The notes under the pieces were generated by a model, which ran no database searches, was not told the DNA's origin, and was given only the letters and a program-made list of their open reading frames with translations. Shown here piece by piece: positions 26,931 to 37,519 of a DNA stretch of 64,000 nt. Numbering within the stretch: position 1 is the stretch's first letter; every line of letters begins with the position of its first letter. Source of the DNA: Pacificimonas pallii (GTDB lineage: Bacteria; Pseudomonadota; Alphaproteobacteria; Sphingomonadales; Sphingomonadaceae); contig NZ_JAGSPA010000001.1 of NCBI RefSeq assembly GCF_019204005.1, positions 434,001 through 498,000 of the forward strand, read 5' to 3'. A program made the translations under genes and the position numbers.

Positions 26931-26974
26931 AATTCAGGTGATTGCGGACATGCTTAGCAGGCCCAGCCCAGCTC

Positions 26975-27841
26975 CTACCGGAACAGCAGCACCGGCACCT
27001 TGCAGGTCCGCATCATGGTCGACGTCGTCGACCCGACCAGCAATGTCCGCAGCGGCGCATGGCTATAGGCGCCCATCAGAACCAGATCCGCGGCAAAGTC
27101 CTCCACGGCCTGTGCGATGACGGTTTCGGTCTTCCCGGCCTGCAACCTGATCTTCACCTCGCGCTTGTCAAAGCGGGCAGCGGCGGCGTCCAGCATGGCG
27201 CGGTTTTCATCGGTCGAGCGGCCGCACATCACAAGATAGATGGCGCACCCCTCGGTCAGCGGCGACGTCGCCGCCAGCTCCGCAGCCCGTGCGGCCATCT
27301 CTCCCCCGTCATAGGCGATGACGATGCGGCGAATACCGCGATAGGTCTTGCTGACGACGAACACGGGCTTTTCGCTTGCGCGGACGATGCGTTCGACCTT
27401 GCTGCCGATATGTCCGTGCGCGAAGTCCGCCGAAGCGCCGCGTTTGCCCATCACGACGATGCGGGCGTCCGCCTCGCGCTCGATGATGGTCTCGATGATG
27501 CCGCCATGGCGATGGGTCAGCGTCACATCGGTAATGCCCTGTTCCGTCAGCCGCAGTTTCGCGTCCGCCAGCATCAGTTCGCCGCGCCGCCGGGCCAGCT
27601 TCGCCTCCGCAGCCTCCAGCTCGGTCAGTTCGCTCATCAGCGCGCTTTTCGCGCCAAGGCCGACGGCGCCGGACAGGTCGCGGCGGCGCGCAACGGCATC
27701 GGCGCGCTGGATCACGTGCAGGACCTCGACACCAACGCCCAGCCGCTCGGCGGCATAAGCGGCATTGTCGATCACGCTGGTCGCATATTCCGACGCATCG
27801 ATACAGGCGAGGATGTGTCCGCCCTGCCGCTGTTCAGTCAT
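26975..27841 (-). CDS. Tandem universal stress protein
   Basis: A 288-residue protein with two UspA-like domains. The first begins [20 protein letters not shown] and has the nucleotide-loop [26 protein letters not shown]; the second begins [20 protein letters not shown] and has [21 protein letters not shown]. Its ATG overlaps the SulP stop (ATGA), so it is probably a cytosolic partner or stress regulator of the transporter, as SulP-Usp pairs recur in bacteria. Confidence 0.92.
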   Translation of the reverse strand: MTEQRQGGHILACIDASEYATSVIDNAAYAAERLGVGVEVLHVIQRADAVARRRDLSGAVGLGAKSALMSELTELEAAEAKLARRRGELMLADAKLRLTEQGITDVTLTHRHGGIIETIIEREADARIVVMGKRGASADFAHGHIGSKVERIVRASEKPVFVVSKTYRGIRRIVIAYDGGEMAARAAELAATSPLTEGCAIYLVMCGRSTDENRAMLDAAAARFDKREVKIRLQAGKTETVIAQAVEDFAADLVLMGAYSHAPLRTLLVGSTTSTMMRTCKVPVLLFR

Positions 27842-29322
27842 GCTGTGCCTCCCGTAACGGCCATCCGGTCTGCGCCCGATGTTTCCGTGAATTTACCGAC
27901 CATGGCCGCGCTGGCTTCGTTCAGGCCGATGACTTCGACCTCCGCACCCTCGCGGCGGAATTTCAGAACCACCTTATCAAGTGCGGCGGTCGCAGAGATA
28001 TCCCAAAAATGCGCATTCGACACATCGATACGCACCCGCTCCACCACCTCGCGGAAGTCAAAGGCCGCCAGGAAGCGCTCGACGGAGGCGAAGAAAACCT
28101 CTCCGCGCACATTATAGACGCGCACGCCCGGTTCCGGCTGGCTGGAATCCACACCGAACAGGCGGCGGACCTTGTTGGCGAAGAAGATACCCGACAGCAG
28201 CACACCGGCACCCACGCCCTGCGCCAGATCGTGGGTCCAGACGGTCACGACCACCGTGACGAGCATGACCGCGCTTGAATGTTTCGGATTGACGCGCAGG
28301 TTCATGATGCTGGACCAGCTGAACGTCCCGATCGACACCATGATCATCACCGCGACAAGTGCGGGCATTGGGATCTGCGCCACAAAGCTGCCGAGCGCGA
28401 CGATCAGGATCAGGAGCGTGACGCCCGCGACCATCGTCGACAGGCGCGTATGACCGCCCGACTTCACATTGATGACCGACTGGCCGATCATCGCGCAGCC
28501 GCCCATGCCGCCAAAGAAGCCGGTGATGAAATTGGCGATGCCCTGGCCGCGCACTTCCTGCGCCTTGTCGCTCGGCGTGTCCGTCAGATCATCGACGATC
28601 TGCGCCGTCAGCAGCGATTCCAGCAGGCCGACCGCCGCCATGGTCAGCGAATAGGGCAGGATGATCCAGAACGTTTCCATGGTGAACGGCACCTCGGGCA
28701 GCGCCAGGACGGGCAGCGTATCGGGCAGCGCGCCCATGTCGCCCACGGTATTCACCGGCAGGCCGAAATAGATGCTCACCCCGCTCAGCAGCAGGATCGC
28801 CACCAGCGGGCTGGGGACGGCCTTTGTCAGCAGCGGAAACAGGTAGATGATGCCCAGCCCAATCGCCACCATCGCATAGGTTTCCCAGCTGACACCGGTC
28901 AGCTGCGGCAGCTGCGCGATGAAGATCAAGATGGCGAGCGCATTGACGAAACCCGTCACCACGCTGCGCGAGACGAACTGCATCAGCAGGTCGATTTTCA
29001 GGAACCCGCCGATCAGCTGGATGACGCCCATCAGAACGGTGGCCGCAAACAGATAGCCAACGCCGTGTTCCGCGACGAGCGGCACGACGAGGACGGCGAC
29101 CGCCGCCGTCGCCGCCGAGATCATGCCCGGACGGCCGCCCACCAGCGCGATGATGACGGCGATGGTGAAACTGGCATAGAGGCCAACGCGCGGATCGACA
29201 CCGGCGATGATCGAAAAGCCGATCGCCTCTGGAATCAGCGCGAGCGCAACGACGATGCCGGCAAGGACATCGGCACGGACATTGGAAAACCAGTCGCGCC
29301 GAAACGCGGCAAGATCGAACAT
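27838..29322 (-). CDS. SulP family anion transporter
   Basis: A 494-residue inner-membrane transporter. The N-terminal core has about 12-14 hydrophobic segments starting [25 protein letters not shown], with [22 protein letters not shown], a SulP signature. A C-terminal STAS domain is visible at about 395-490 ([20 protein letters not shown]). SulP members carry sulfate, bicarbonate or other anions; the ion here is unknown. No carbonic anhydrase gene is adjacent. It is co-transcribed with a double universal stress protein. Confidence 0.93.
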   Translation of the reverse strand: MFDLAAFRRDWFSNVRADVLAGIVVALALIPEAIGFSIIAGVDPRVGLYASFTIAVIIALVGGRPGMISAATAAVAVLVVPLVAEHGVGYLFAATVLMGVIQLIGGFLKIDLLMQFVSRSVVTGFVNALAILIFIAQLPQLTGVSWETYAMVAIGLGIIYLFPLLTKAVPSPLVAILLLSGVSIYFGLPVNTVGDMGALPDTLPVLALPEVPFTMETFWIILPYSLTMAAVGLLESLLTAQIVDDLTDTPSDKAQEVRGQGIANFITGFFGGMGGCAMIGQSVINVKSGGHTRLSTMVAGVTLLILIVALGSFVAQIPMPALVAVMIMVSIGTFSWSSIMNLRVNPKHSSAVMLVTVVVTVWTHDLAQGVGAGVLLSGIFFANKVRRLFGVDSSQPEPGVRVYNVRGEVFFASVERFLAAFDFREVVERVRIDVSNAHFWDISATAALDKVVLKFRREGAEVEVIGLNEASAAMVGKFTETSGADRMAVTGGTA

Positions 29323-29439
29323 GAGCGGGTCGCCTATCGGGAATGCGCGCCCGATTCACGCGCGGGAAAGGCGGGGCCTTATCCCTGAGGCGTTAAAAAT
29401 TCAACCCGGCATGCTGCACCGCAACATGGCGCGCGCCTG

Positions 29440-29721
29440 TCAGATCGCGTCGATCTTCTGCGCCAGTTCCACGTCGCGCATCGACAGTCCGTCCGCGTCA
29501 TGGGTGGTCAGCGTGATGTCCACCTTGTTGTAAACATTCGACCATTCAGGATGGTGGTCGGCTTTTTCCGCCAGCAGCGCCACGCGCGCCATGAACCCGA
29601 ATGCACCGACGAAATCGTCAAACTCATAGACCTTCCGGATCGCCGCGCCGTCACGGGCAAGGTCCCAGCCCTCAAGCTGCGGCAGATGTTCCGCGCGTTC
29701 CGCCTCTGTCAGTCTATCCAT
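29440..29721 (-). CDS. phhB: Pterin-4a-carbinolamine dehydratase
   Basis: A 93-residue PCD/DCoH protein that dehydrates 4a-hydroxytetrahydrobiopterin after aromatic hydroxylase turnover. The signature [29 protein letters not shown] holds the catalytic His pair. No phenylalanine hydroxylase gene is in the window, so its partner enzyme is unknown. It is divergent from a metallopeptidase gene with a 39-bp gap. Confidence 0.93.
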   Translation of the reverse strand: MDRLTEAERAEHLPQLEGWDLARDGAAIRKVYEFDDFVGAFGFMARVALLAEKADHHPEWSNVYNKVDITLTTHDADGLSMRDVELAQKIDAI

Positions 29722-29760
29722 GTCTTTTCTCCATCAATGCAAATGCCTACATCACAGCGC

Positions 29761-30159
29761 ATGACCGCTCCACATGGTTTCGCGCCGACGATCGACGACA
29801 TTGACCGCATCGCCCGCGCCGCGATGACAGGCCTGCCGCCGGTGTTCCAGCGGCATCTACCCGGTATCGTCCTGCGCATCGAGGATTTCCCGTCAAAGGC
29901 CGTGATGCAGGACATGGAGCTGGAAAGCCCGTTCGATATATTGGGCCTTTATCATGGCCATGAGGTCGGCCGCTCGGTGGAGGTATCCGGCGCCCTCCCC
30001 GACACGGTCTACCTCTACCGCCGCCCGCTGATCGATTATTGGGCGGAACATGAGGAAACGCTTGAACACCTCGTCAGCCACGTCCTGATCCACGAAATCG
30101 GCCACCATTTCGGCCTGAGCGACGATGACATGCACGGGCTGGAGGATGAGGTGGAGTGA
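29761..30159 (+). CDS. Zinicin-like metallopeptidase family protein
   Basis: A 132-residue protein of the minimal metallopeptidase (DUF1025) family. The zinc motif HEIGHHFGLSD is in LVSHVLIHEIGHHFGLSDDDMHG near the C-terminus. No signal peptide, so it is probably cytosolic. I chose ATG 29761; ATG 29737 is an alternative. Substrate and activity are unknown for the family. Confidence 0.85.
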   Translation: MTAPHGFAPTIDDIDRIARAAMTGLPPVFQRHLPGIVLRIEDFPSKAVMQDMELESPFDILGLYHGHEVGRSVEVSGALPDTVYLYRRPLIDYWAEHEETLEHLVSHVLIHEIGHHFGLSDDDMHGLEDEVE

Positions 30160-30186
30160 AACACCTCCTAGACGCAAAACACCAAA

Positions 30187-30233
30187 TCCGATCATCCTGA
30201 GCGCAGCCGAAGGACGCACCCAGGCCGCGGCAA
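30187..30233. repeat. Fragment of the dispersed ATCCTGAG repeat
   Basis: GATCATCCTGAGCG at 30190 with CGAAGGACGCACCCAGG downstream matches the left arm of the repeat at 26850. It sits in the convergent gap between the metallopeptidase and the permease and has no second arm. Confidence 0.6.
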
Positions 30234-30243
30234 AACCGCCACC

Positions 30244-31569
30244 TCAGAACAATGTGAACAGGATCAGCGCGATCACCAGCCCCACGATCGGCACCACCAC
30301 CGTCGTCGCGCCCACCGCGCCATAGGCATCCTTGTGCGTCTCCCCGCACACCGCGCGGATCGTCGTTACGACATAGCCATTATGCGGCAGGCTATCGAGC
30401 GCGCCGGATGCAATCGCCACCGTCCTGTGCAGCTCCTCGGGATTCGCCCCCTCACCCAGATAATGCGGCGCGATCAGCGGCAGGGCGATGGTCTGGCCGC
30501 CCGACGCGCTGCCGGTCAGGCCTGCGATCACCGTGACCGCGATGGCCGCGCCGATCAGCGGACTGCCGGGCAGGGTCTGCACGGCGGCCAGCGCCTCTGA
30601 AAAGGCGGGCGTCAGCTTCGCGACCGCGCCGAACCCGACCACGGCGCATGTATTGGTGATCGCCACCACCGCGCCCGTCGCGCCGCGCGAAAAGGCGGAC
30701 GGCATCGCCGCCATTGCCCTGCGCCCCACCAGAACCGCCGCGATCAGACCGCCGCCCAGCGCCGCGATCAGCGCCCATTTGCCAAGATCCTGCGTCACCA
30801 GAAACAGGCCCAGCACAGCCGCCAGCGGCAACAGCGCCAGCGCGGGTTTCGACAGGCTGGCGGGGTCAGCGGGCGCATCGTCGCCGTCGCGCGCGGCGAA
30901 CCGCTCCCCTGCCGCCACGGCCCGCCGGACCATGCGTGCGATCCACGCATAGCCAAGAACAGCCATGATGAGCGCAACAACCAGACTGACCTCCCACGCG
31001 GCATAGGCATCGGTGCCCAGATATGGCATCGGGATCAGATTCTGGATTTCCGGGCTACCGGCAGTGGTCATGGTGAAGGTCACCGACCCGAACGCCAGCG
31101 CGCCGGGGATAAACCGCCGCGGCAGGTCGGCTTCCCGAAACAGGGCGACCGCCAGACCGTAGACGCTGAACGCGACGATGAAGACCGACACGCCGCCATA
31201 GGTCAGCACCGCGCAGGCCAATATGGTCGCCGCCAGCGCATATTTCGCGCCCAGCTTCGCGGTGATGGCATGCGCGACCGACGCCGCCGCGCCCGATGCC
31301 GCCATGACCTCGCCAAAGATCGCCCCCAGCAGGAACATGAAGAACCAGTCGGCGAAAAACCCGGTGAACCCGGCCATGTAGCTCGACGCAAAATCCGCCG
31401 CGGCAACGCCGTCCGCGCCGATGTCGGCCAGCGGCGGCAATAGCGGCAGACCAGCTGTGACCGCCACGACAAGCGCCGCCACCGGCCCCGCGATCAGGAT
31501 GTTCACGCCCCTGACCGTCATCCAGATGAGCAGCGCAAGTCCGCCGACAAGTCCGATCCAGCTCAGCAT
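30244..31569 (-). CDS. GntP-type permease (organic acid transporter)
   Basis: A 441-residue inner-membrane permease with about 12-14 hydrophobic segments. GntP/citrate-type features are FFMFLLGAIFGEVM, GFGAVAKLTPAF and GLTGSASGGQTIALPL, the last being the repeat-loop signature. GntP family members import gluconate or hydroxy-acids with protons. I chose the ATG at 31569 (GGGAGAGG about 8 bp upstream) over the longer ORF start at 31611. No catabolic gene adjacent tells the substrate. Confidence 0.85.
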   Translation of the reverse strand: MLSWIGLVGGLALLIWMTVRGVNILIAGPVAALVVAVTAGLPLLPPLADIGADGVAAADFASSYMAGFTGFFADWFFMFLLGAIFGEVMAASGAAASVAHAITAKLGAKYALAATILACAVLTYGGVSVFIVAFSVYGLAVALFREADLPRRFIPGALAFGSVTFTMTTAGSPEIQNLIPMPYLGTDAYAAWEVSLVVALIMAVLGYAWIARMVRRAVAAGERFAARDGDDAPADPASLSKPALALLPLAAVLGLFLVTQDLGKWALIAALGGGLIAAVLVGRRAMAAMPSAFSRGATGAVVAITNTCAVVGFGAVAKLTPAFSEALAAVQTLPGSPLIGAAIAVTVIAGLTGSASGGQTIALPLIAPHYLGEGANPEELHRTVAIASGALDSLPHNGYVVTTIRAVCGETHKDAYGAVGATTVVVPIVGLVIALILFTLF

Positions 31570-31658
31570 GCGTAACCTCTCCCTCGCGCTGCGACAGACC
31601 GTGTCGTTCAAAAAAATGCAATGGCTGTTTTCCGGGTCAACGCATGCAGGTCGCCTGA

Positions 31659-32696
<1,038 letters not shown>

Positions 32697-32706
32697 GGAA
32701 GAACCG

Positions 32707-33300
32707 TTGGGTCTTTATGTAAGCTCATTAAAAAGCCTCCCCTACGCCGGGAGGTCTTTGTACGTCTATCTACTAGATTACGGCTGGCCCGACGACGACT
32801 ATGCAGCACTCTTTAAACGACATTTTTTGGGTCTCGCTAATCGCGCATCGGAGACTGAGGCCATTGTAGTGGCAAGCGAGCGAGGAATTCATTTTGCTAA
32901 TGAAGTTTTTGATTGGCACTCTATAGTGGGATTGGACGCGAACCAGGTTCTTCCTGCGATAATGATCTCGACGGTGCACCCGCACTATTTTGAGCGTGGA
33001 AGTTTCAGGGAGGATACTGGAGAGGCTCATGATCTGGTACTAATCCCCTTGCGGGAAGCATGCACATCTCCAGACGAGTTTCTTCAACTCGTTGGGTCAA
33101 TTTTTGATGATCTGGAACGGGGGCTAACCCTACGACAGTTTGCGATTGCAAAGAAAGATCGAGGACCTTTCGGTCTGGTGGACGGAGAACTAGGCCTAGT
33201 TAAAAGGAGCTGGGCAGCGACAATACTACAACCTAATTTCATGGGTGTCGGGGTGGATCTGAAAAAACTGTTTTCTAAAGATCATGGCAAGGCTCGATAA
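32707..33300 (+). CDS. Unrecognised AT-richer protein, 197 aa
   Basis: A 197-residue ORF beginning at TTG 32707 with AAGGAAG just upstream, 10 bp after mdh. I do not recognise a family. It is soluble, without signal peptide, and mildly acidic with many aromatic residues (YVYLLDYGWPDDDYAALF; HPHYFERGSF). Base composition and codon use differ sharply from mdh (many AT-ending codons), and a repeat cluster follows. It looks like a recently acquired gene. Confidence 0.7.
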   Translation: MGLYVSSLKSLPYAGRSLYVYLLDYGWPDDDYAALFKRHFLGLANRASETEAIVVASERGIHFANEVFDWHSIVGLDANQVLPAIMISTVHPHYFERGSFREDTGEAHDLVLIPLREACTSPDEFLQLVGSIFDDLERGLTLRQFAIAKKDRGPFGLVDGELGLVKRSWAATILQPNFMGVGVDLKKLFSKDHGKAR

Positions 33301-33337
33301 CGAACAGAAATGCGCAGTAAGTTAATAGAATTTGGGA

Positions 33338-33450
33338 GAATTCAGAAGAATTCAGGGACACTATACCTCAGAAGAATTCAGAGAATTCAGGGACATCAGA
33401 GAATTCAGGGACACTATACCTAGAATTCAGGGACACTATACCTAATTCAC
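33338..33450. repeat. GAATTC-centred repeat cluster
   Basis: GAATTC occurs at 33338, 33348, 33374, 33383, 33401 and 33423. The fuller unit GAATTCAGGGACACTATACC appears at 33348, 33401 and 33423, with truncated versions between. No coding frame fits. Similar short outward motifs near GGGACA...ATACC are known next to REP-associated transposases, but no such gene is here. Confidence 0.85.
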
Positions 33451-33732
33451 GCCATCTCCACCGACCTCTTCATCCCGAGCGAAGTCGAGGGACGCACAAT
33501 CTCGCCGCCGCCAGCCAAACCGCCAACATCACCGCACCTGAAGTCAGCATCGCGCGGACACCCCGGCAACTTCTACGGAATTCGGGGACACTATACCTAA
33601 TTCACACCGTCTCCACCGACCTCTTCATCCCGAGCGAAGTCGAGGGACGCACAATCTCGCCGCCGCCAGCCAAACCGCCAACATCACCGCACCTGAAGTC
33701 AGCATCGCGCGGACACCCCGGCAACTTCTACG
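33423..33732. repeat. Tandem duplication of a 155-bp unit
   Basis: 33423-33577 is repeated at 33578-33732, both 155 bp, with only a few differences. Each copy starts with a GAATTC unit and contains the CATCCCGAGCGAAGTCGAGG element and CGCGGACACCCCGGCAAC. High identity suggests a recent duplication. Confidence 0.9.
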
Positions 33733-34019
33733 CCATGTCGTGGCAACTTCCGCCTATCCCGGAACGGCACACAGCGATTCGCTCACCCCCGCCGATTCCG
33801 CGCGGAATGCCAGAGCCTTACGAAAATCGCTGTCCTACACCCGCATCCATAGGCGACACTCGCGGCGAACGGCCATGTGCCGCCCGCTCCTTCTCATCGG
33901 AATCAAAACCAAAGCGGAGGTATATCCGCAAATGCGAACAACCTTCGCCACCTTCACCCAAGGATACCGGCGCCCGCTGCCGCGTCATTCTTGGAGGCGG
34001 GAAGGGTATCCGCGCAGGA
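33733..34019. other. Non-coding stretch between repeats and purQ
   Basis: Short frames on both strands here have no recognisable motif, ribosome site or matching codon use. With the repeat cluster it makes a 719-bp gap without any gene I can support. Confidence 0.6.
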
Positions 34020-34682
34020 TCAGCCGAGCGCCTTTGCCAGCGCCGTGAACAGGCCGCGTCCGTCGGTGCCGCCCTGATCCCTGTCCACCAGCCGTTCCGG
34101 ATGTGGCATCATGCCGAGCACGTTGCCGCGGCGGTTGCGGATACCGGCGATGTCGCGTGCGGAACCGTTGACGGGCTCGGCATAGCGAAACGCGATGCGG
34201 CCCTCGCCTTCCAGCTCGTCAAGCGTGCCCTCGTCGGCGAAGTAATTGCCGTCATGGTGCGCGACGGGAATGCGGATGGTGCCGCCCGCTTCATAATCGC
34301 CGCAAAAGGCACCATCGGCGGCCTCGACGGTCAGAGGCACGTCGCGGCAGACATAGTCGAGGCCCGCATTCCTCAGTAGTGCGCCGGGCAGGATGCCGGT
34401 CTCGGTCAGCATCTGAAACCCGTTGCAGACGCCCAGAACGTGGCGGCCCTGCGCGGCGGCCTTCACCACCGCGGCCATGACGGGCGATTTCGCGGCGATC
34501 GCGCCCGTGCGCAGATAATCGCCATAGGAAAATCCGCCGGGCAGCGCGATCAGGTCGACATCGGGCAAGTCGGCCTCGCCGTGCCAGACCATCTGCACAT
34601 CGGCCTTCGCGACATCGCGCAGGGCAACGGCCATGTCGCGGTCGCAGTTGGAACCCGGGAAAACGATGACGGCGGCTTTCAT
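34020..34682 (-). CDS. purQ: Phosphoribosylformylglycinamidine synthase subunit PurQ
   Basis: A 220-residue glutaminase subunit that feeds ammonia to PurL in purine synthesis. It starts [16 protein letters not shown]; the nucleophile is Cys in [11 protein letters not shown] and the His-Glu pair is in MPHPERLVD. The ATG at 34682 gives the family start; a longer ORF would overlap purS. purS lies 11 bp upstream. purL is not in the window on this side, where a repeat cluster begins instead. Confidence 0.96.
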   Translation of the reverse strand: MKAAVIVFPGSNCDRDMAVALRDVAKADVQMVWHGEADLPDVDLIALPGGFSYGDYLRTGAIAAKSPVMAAVVKAAAQGRHVLGVCNGFQMLTETGILPGALLRNAGLDYVCRDVPLTVEAADGAFCGDYEAGGTIRIPVAHHDGNYFADEGTLDELEGEGRIAFRYAEPVNGSARDIAGIRNRRGNVLGMMPHPERLVDRDQGGTDGRGLFTALAKALG

Positions 34683-34693
34683 GACGTCGCCTT

Positions 34694-34924
34694 TCAATCG
34701 GTTTCGATACGGAAATTCTCGATCACCGTATTGGCGAGCAGCTTCGTGCACATCTCCTCGATGCGCGATTCGGGCGTGCCGTCGGCCAGTTCCAGCTCGA
34801 TATACTTGCCCTGCCGGACATCTTCGGCCTCCTCGAAACCAAGCGCGCCGAGCGCATGGTGCACGGCCTTTCCCTGCGGGTCGAGGACGCCGTTTTTCAG
34901 CGTGATGTAAATGCGTGCTTTCAT
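34694..34924 (-). CDS. purS: Phosphoribosylformylglycinamidine synthase subunit PurS
   Basis: A 76-residue PurS, the small subunit that lets small-type PurL and PurQ assemble. Sequence [20 protein letters not shown] is the family start, and [11 protein letters not shown] follows. It is directly upstream of purQ. purC, which often precedes purS in this class, is absent. Confidence 0.95.
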   Translation of the reverse strand: MKARIYITLKNGVLDPQGKAVHHALGALGFEEAEDVRQGKYIELELADGTPESRIEEMCTKLLANTVIENFRIETD

Positions 34925-35033
34925 GACCCGGCCCCTTAGACGAGTTCGCTAACCGGAGCGAAAGGTTTTTGTGACATCGTTACGGCTCTGATACTCTAAA
35001 AAGGCGGGCGCACCCGCCGGGGTCGTTATTGTC

Positions 35034-35180
35034 ATGGGTGCTCTTGCACTTGCCTTGTTCGTGATGCTGTTCGGGTTCGGACAGGAATTTATCGGTGGTA
35101 TGAGCGGGCCGAATTTAAAGCTGGCACTGTTCGCTTCCTTTATTTTCGGTATCATCTGCGGCTGGAAAACGAACAACTGA
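35034..35180 (+). CDS. Small membrane protein, 48 aa (tentative)
   Basis: A 48-residue ORF with two hydrophobic segments (ALALALFVMLFGFG and LALFASFIFGIICGW) separated by a polar loop, ending KTNN. An in-frame stop at 34989 limits extension. The ribosome site is weak. I do not recognise it. Strong hydrophobic periodicity supports coding, but the shape could be chance; the opposite strand carries a longer but unlikely frame. Confidence 0.4.
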   Translation: MGALALALFVMLFGFGQEFIGGMSGPNLKLALFASFIFGIICGWKTNN

Positions 35181-35276
35181 CCCCGCTCCGGGCGGCACGC
35201 CGAACGGCACCTGCTTTACCCGGAATTCGCGTCGCCCGGCTTCACAAAACGGCCATGGCCCCGTACAGCGCCCGGC

Positions 35277-36521
35277 ATGGCACGCATTGTAATGAAATTT
35301 GGCGGCACATCGATGGCCGGGCTGGAGCGTATTCGCGCATCGGCCGCGCGCGTGAAACGCGAGGTCGACGCCGGCAATCAGGTTGCCGTGGTGGTCTCTG
35401 CCATGGCGGGCGAAACCGACCGGCTGGTCAATTTCTGCCGCGAGGCCTCCCCCCTGCATGATAATAGCGAATATGACGTCGTCGTTTCCTCGGGCGAGCA
35501 GGTGACGGCAGGACTTCTCGCCATCGTGTTGCAGTCGATGGGGGTGGCGGCGCGGTCGTGGCTGGGATGGCAATTGCCGCTGCATACCTCGGCCACCCAT
35601 TCAGCGGCGCGCATTCGCGGCATGGACACGGATGGCATCGCGGAGACGCTGGACAGCGGCGTGGTCGCCACCATTCCGGGGTTTCAGGGTCTGACCGAGG
35701 GCGGACGCATCACAACATTGGGCCGGGGGGGTTCCGATACCAGCGCCGTCGCCGTCGCCGCGGCGCTGAAAGCCGATCGCTGCGACATCTACACCGATGT
35801 CGACGGTGTCTACACGACCGACCCGCGCATCGTGCCGCGGGCGCGCAAACTGGAAAAGATCACTTTCGAAGAGATGCTGGAACTGGCATCCGTCGGCGCG
35901 AAGGTTCTGCAGACACGCTCTGTCGAACTCGCCATGAAGCAACACGTAAAACTGCGCGTCCTGTCGAGTTTCCGGGATGTGCCCGGCACGGACATCGTTG
36001 CAGAAGAAGAAATCGGGGAACACTTCGTGGAAGACCAGCTCATCACCGGCATCGCCTATAATCGCGCGGAGGCCGAGGTCACGCTGACCCGCGTCGCCGA
36101 CAAGCCGGGATCCGTCGCCGCCATCTTCAAACCGCTCGCGGCAAACGAAGTGAATGTCGACATGATCATCCAGAACATCGCCGATGCCGACGGCCGCACC
36201 GATGTGACGTTCACCGTGCCGCGTACCGAGGTGCCGCGGGTGATGGACATGCTGGCGGCCGTTCAGGACGAAATCGGCTATGAAAGTGCAAGCTATAATG
36301 ACCGTGTCGCCAAGCTGAGCGTGGTCGGCGTGGGCATGAAAAGCCATACCGGCGTTGCGGCGACGATGTTCACCGCCCTTGGCGAGCGCGGCATCAATAT
36401 CGATTCCATCACGACGTCGGAAATCAAGATCAGCGTACTGATCGCCGAGGAATATGTGGAGCTCGCCGTGCGCGTGCTGCACTCCGCCTACGGCCTGGAT
36501 GACGAAGAGGCCGCCGCATGA
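35277..36521 (+). CDS. lysC: Aspartate kinase
   Basis: A 414-residue aspartokinase, the first step from aspartate to lysine, threonine and methionine. Kinase motifs are VMKFGGTSMAGLERI and TTLGRGGSDTSAVAVAAALKAD; two C-terminal ACT domains follow from about residue 265 (VTLTRVADKPGSVAAIF; VVGVGMKSHTGVAATMF). The ACT part suggests feedback control by lysine and/or threonine. The stop overlaps the next gene start (ATGA). Confidence 0.97.
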   Translation: MARIVMKFGGTSMAGLERIRASAARVKREVDAGNQVAVVVSAMAGETDRLVNFCREASPLHDNSEYDVVVSSGEQVTAGLLAIVLQSMGVAARSWLGWQLPLHTSATHSAARIRGMDTDGIAETLDSGVVATIPGFQGLTEGGRITTLGRGGSDTSAVAVAAALKADRCDIYTDVDGVYTTDPRIVPRARKLEKITFEEMLELASVGAKVLQTRSVELAMKQHVKLRVLSSFRDVPGTDIVAEEEIGEHFVEDQLITGIAYNRAEAEVTLTRVADKPGSVAAIFKPLAANEVNVDMIIQNIADADGRTDVTFTVPRTEVPRVMDMLAAVQDEIGYESASYNDRVAKLSVVGVGMKSHTGVAATMFTALGERGINIDSITTSEIKISVLIAEEYVELAVRVLHSAYGLDDEEAAA

Positions 36522-37519
36522 CGCACACCCATCTTGCCGCCGCGATGCAGCGCGGTACGGAATTCCTTGGGTCCAGATACGCCATCATGGGCGGCGCCAT
36601 GTCGTGGGTATCGGAGCGCAATCTGGTTTCAGCCATCTCCAACGCGGGCGGCTTTGGCATGATCGCGTGCGGCGCGATGGAGCCGCACATGCTGGAAGAG
36701 GAGATCGCCGAGACCGCCAAGCGGACCGACCGGCCTTTCGGTGTCAATCTGATTACCATGCACCCCGCGCTGACCGAGCTGATCGACGTGTGCGCCAAGG
36801 CGAATGTCAGCCACATCGCCCTGGCGGGCGGCCTGCCGCCCAAGGGCAGTATCGACGCCATCAAGGGCAAGGGCGCGAAACTGATCTGCTTCGCCCCGGC
36901 ACTCTCGCTTGCAAAAAAGCTGGTGCGCTCGGGCGTCGATGCGCTTGTCGTCGAAGGCATGGAGGCGGGCGGGCATATCGGGCCTGTATCCACCACCGTG
37001 CTCGCGCAGGAAATTCTGCCGGAAATTACCGACGTCCCGATCTTTGTCGCAGGCGGTATCGGCCGCGGTAGGGCGATTGCCGCGTTCCTGGAAATGGGCG
37101 CTGCGGGTGTGCAACTCGGTACCAGGTTCGTCTGCGCGCATGAAAGCATTGCGCATGAGAAGTTCAAAAAAGCCTTTATTCGCGCCTCGGCACGCGACGC
37201 GGTCACCAGCGTGCAGCTGGACAGCCGCCTGCCCGTGATCCCCGTCCGCGCGCTGAAAAACAAGGCGTCGGAAGAGTTCGCGGCAAAGCAGCGCGATGTT
37301 GCCAATCAGCTGGATACAGGATCCGTCGAGATGATGGAAGCGCAGTTGCAGATCGAACATTACTGGGCGGGCGCGTTGCGCCGCGCCGTCATCGACGGCG
37401 ATGTCGAATCGGGCAGCGTCATGGCGGGACAGTCCGTGGGCATGGTGAAGGGTGAAGCGCCGCTTGCCGATATCATGGCCGAATTGTGCGACGAGGCGGA
37501 GACTTCACTCGCCCCCTGA
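36518..37519 (+). CDS. Nitronate monooxygenase-type flavin oxidoreductase
   Basis: A 333-residue FMN TIM-barrel protein of the 2-nitropropane dioxygenase/FabK-like family. RYAIMGGAMSWVSERNLVSA is the start of the barrel, EGMEAGGHIGP holds the conserved His region, and VPIFVAGGIGRGRAIAA binds the FMN phosphate. It is translationally coupled to lysC, an unusual partner with no obvious metabolic link. The substrate may be a nitronate, but other reactions are known. Its 3-prime end overlaps the convergent ATP-grasp gene by 15 bp. Confidence 0.9.
   Translation: MTHTHLAAAMQRGTEFLGSRYAIMGGAMSWVSERNLVSAISNAGGFGMIACGAMEPHMLEEEIAETAKRTDRPFGVNLITMHPALTELIDVCAKANVSHIALAGGLPPKGSIDAIKGKGAKLICFAPALSLAKKLVRSGVDALVVEGMEAGGHIGPVSTTVLAQEILPEITDVPIFVAGGIGRGRAIAAFLEMGAAGVQLGTRFVCAHESIAHEKFKKAFIRASARDAVTSVQLDSRLPVIPVRALKNKASEEFAAKQRDVANQLDTGSVEMMEAQLQIEHYWAGALRRAVIDGDVESGSVMAGQSVGMVKGEAPLADIMAELCDEAETSLAP

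Noticed and set aside
28279-29388. A 369-codon plus-strand frame over the SulP gene
   Set aside because: Composition (Asp/His/Arg/Gln) is the usual antisense of a membrane protein; SulP on the minus strand is certain.
33338-33732. Possible CRISPR array
   Set aside because: Units vary in length, repeats abut or nest, there are no regular spacers, and there are no cas genes nearby.
33735-34379. A 214-codon plus-strand frame overlapping purQ
   Set aside because: It runs through purQ in antisense, has no ribosome site, and the upstream part has no protein-like composition.
34949-35176. A 75-codon minus-strand frame opposite the small membrane ORF
   Set aside because: Asn/Pro/Ser-rich without motif; it mirrors the hydrophobic plus frame and has no clear ribosome site.
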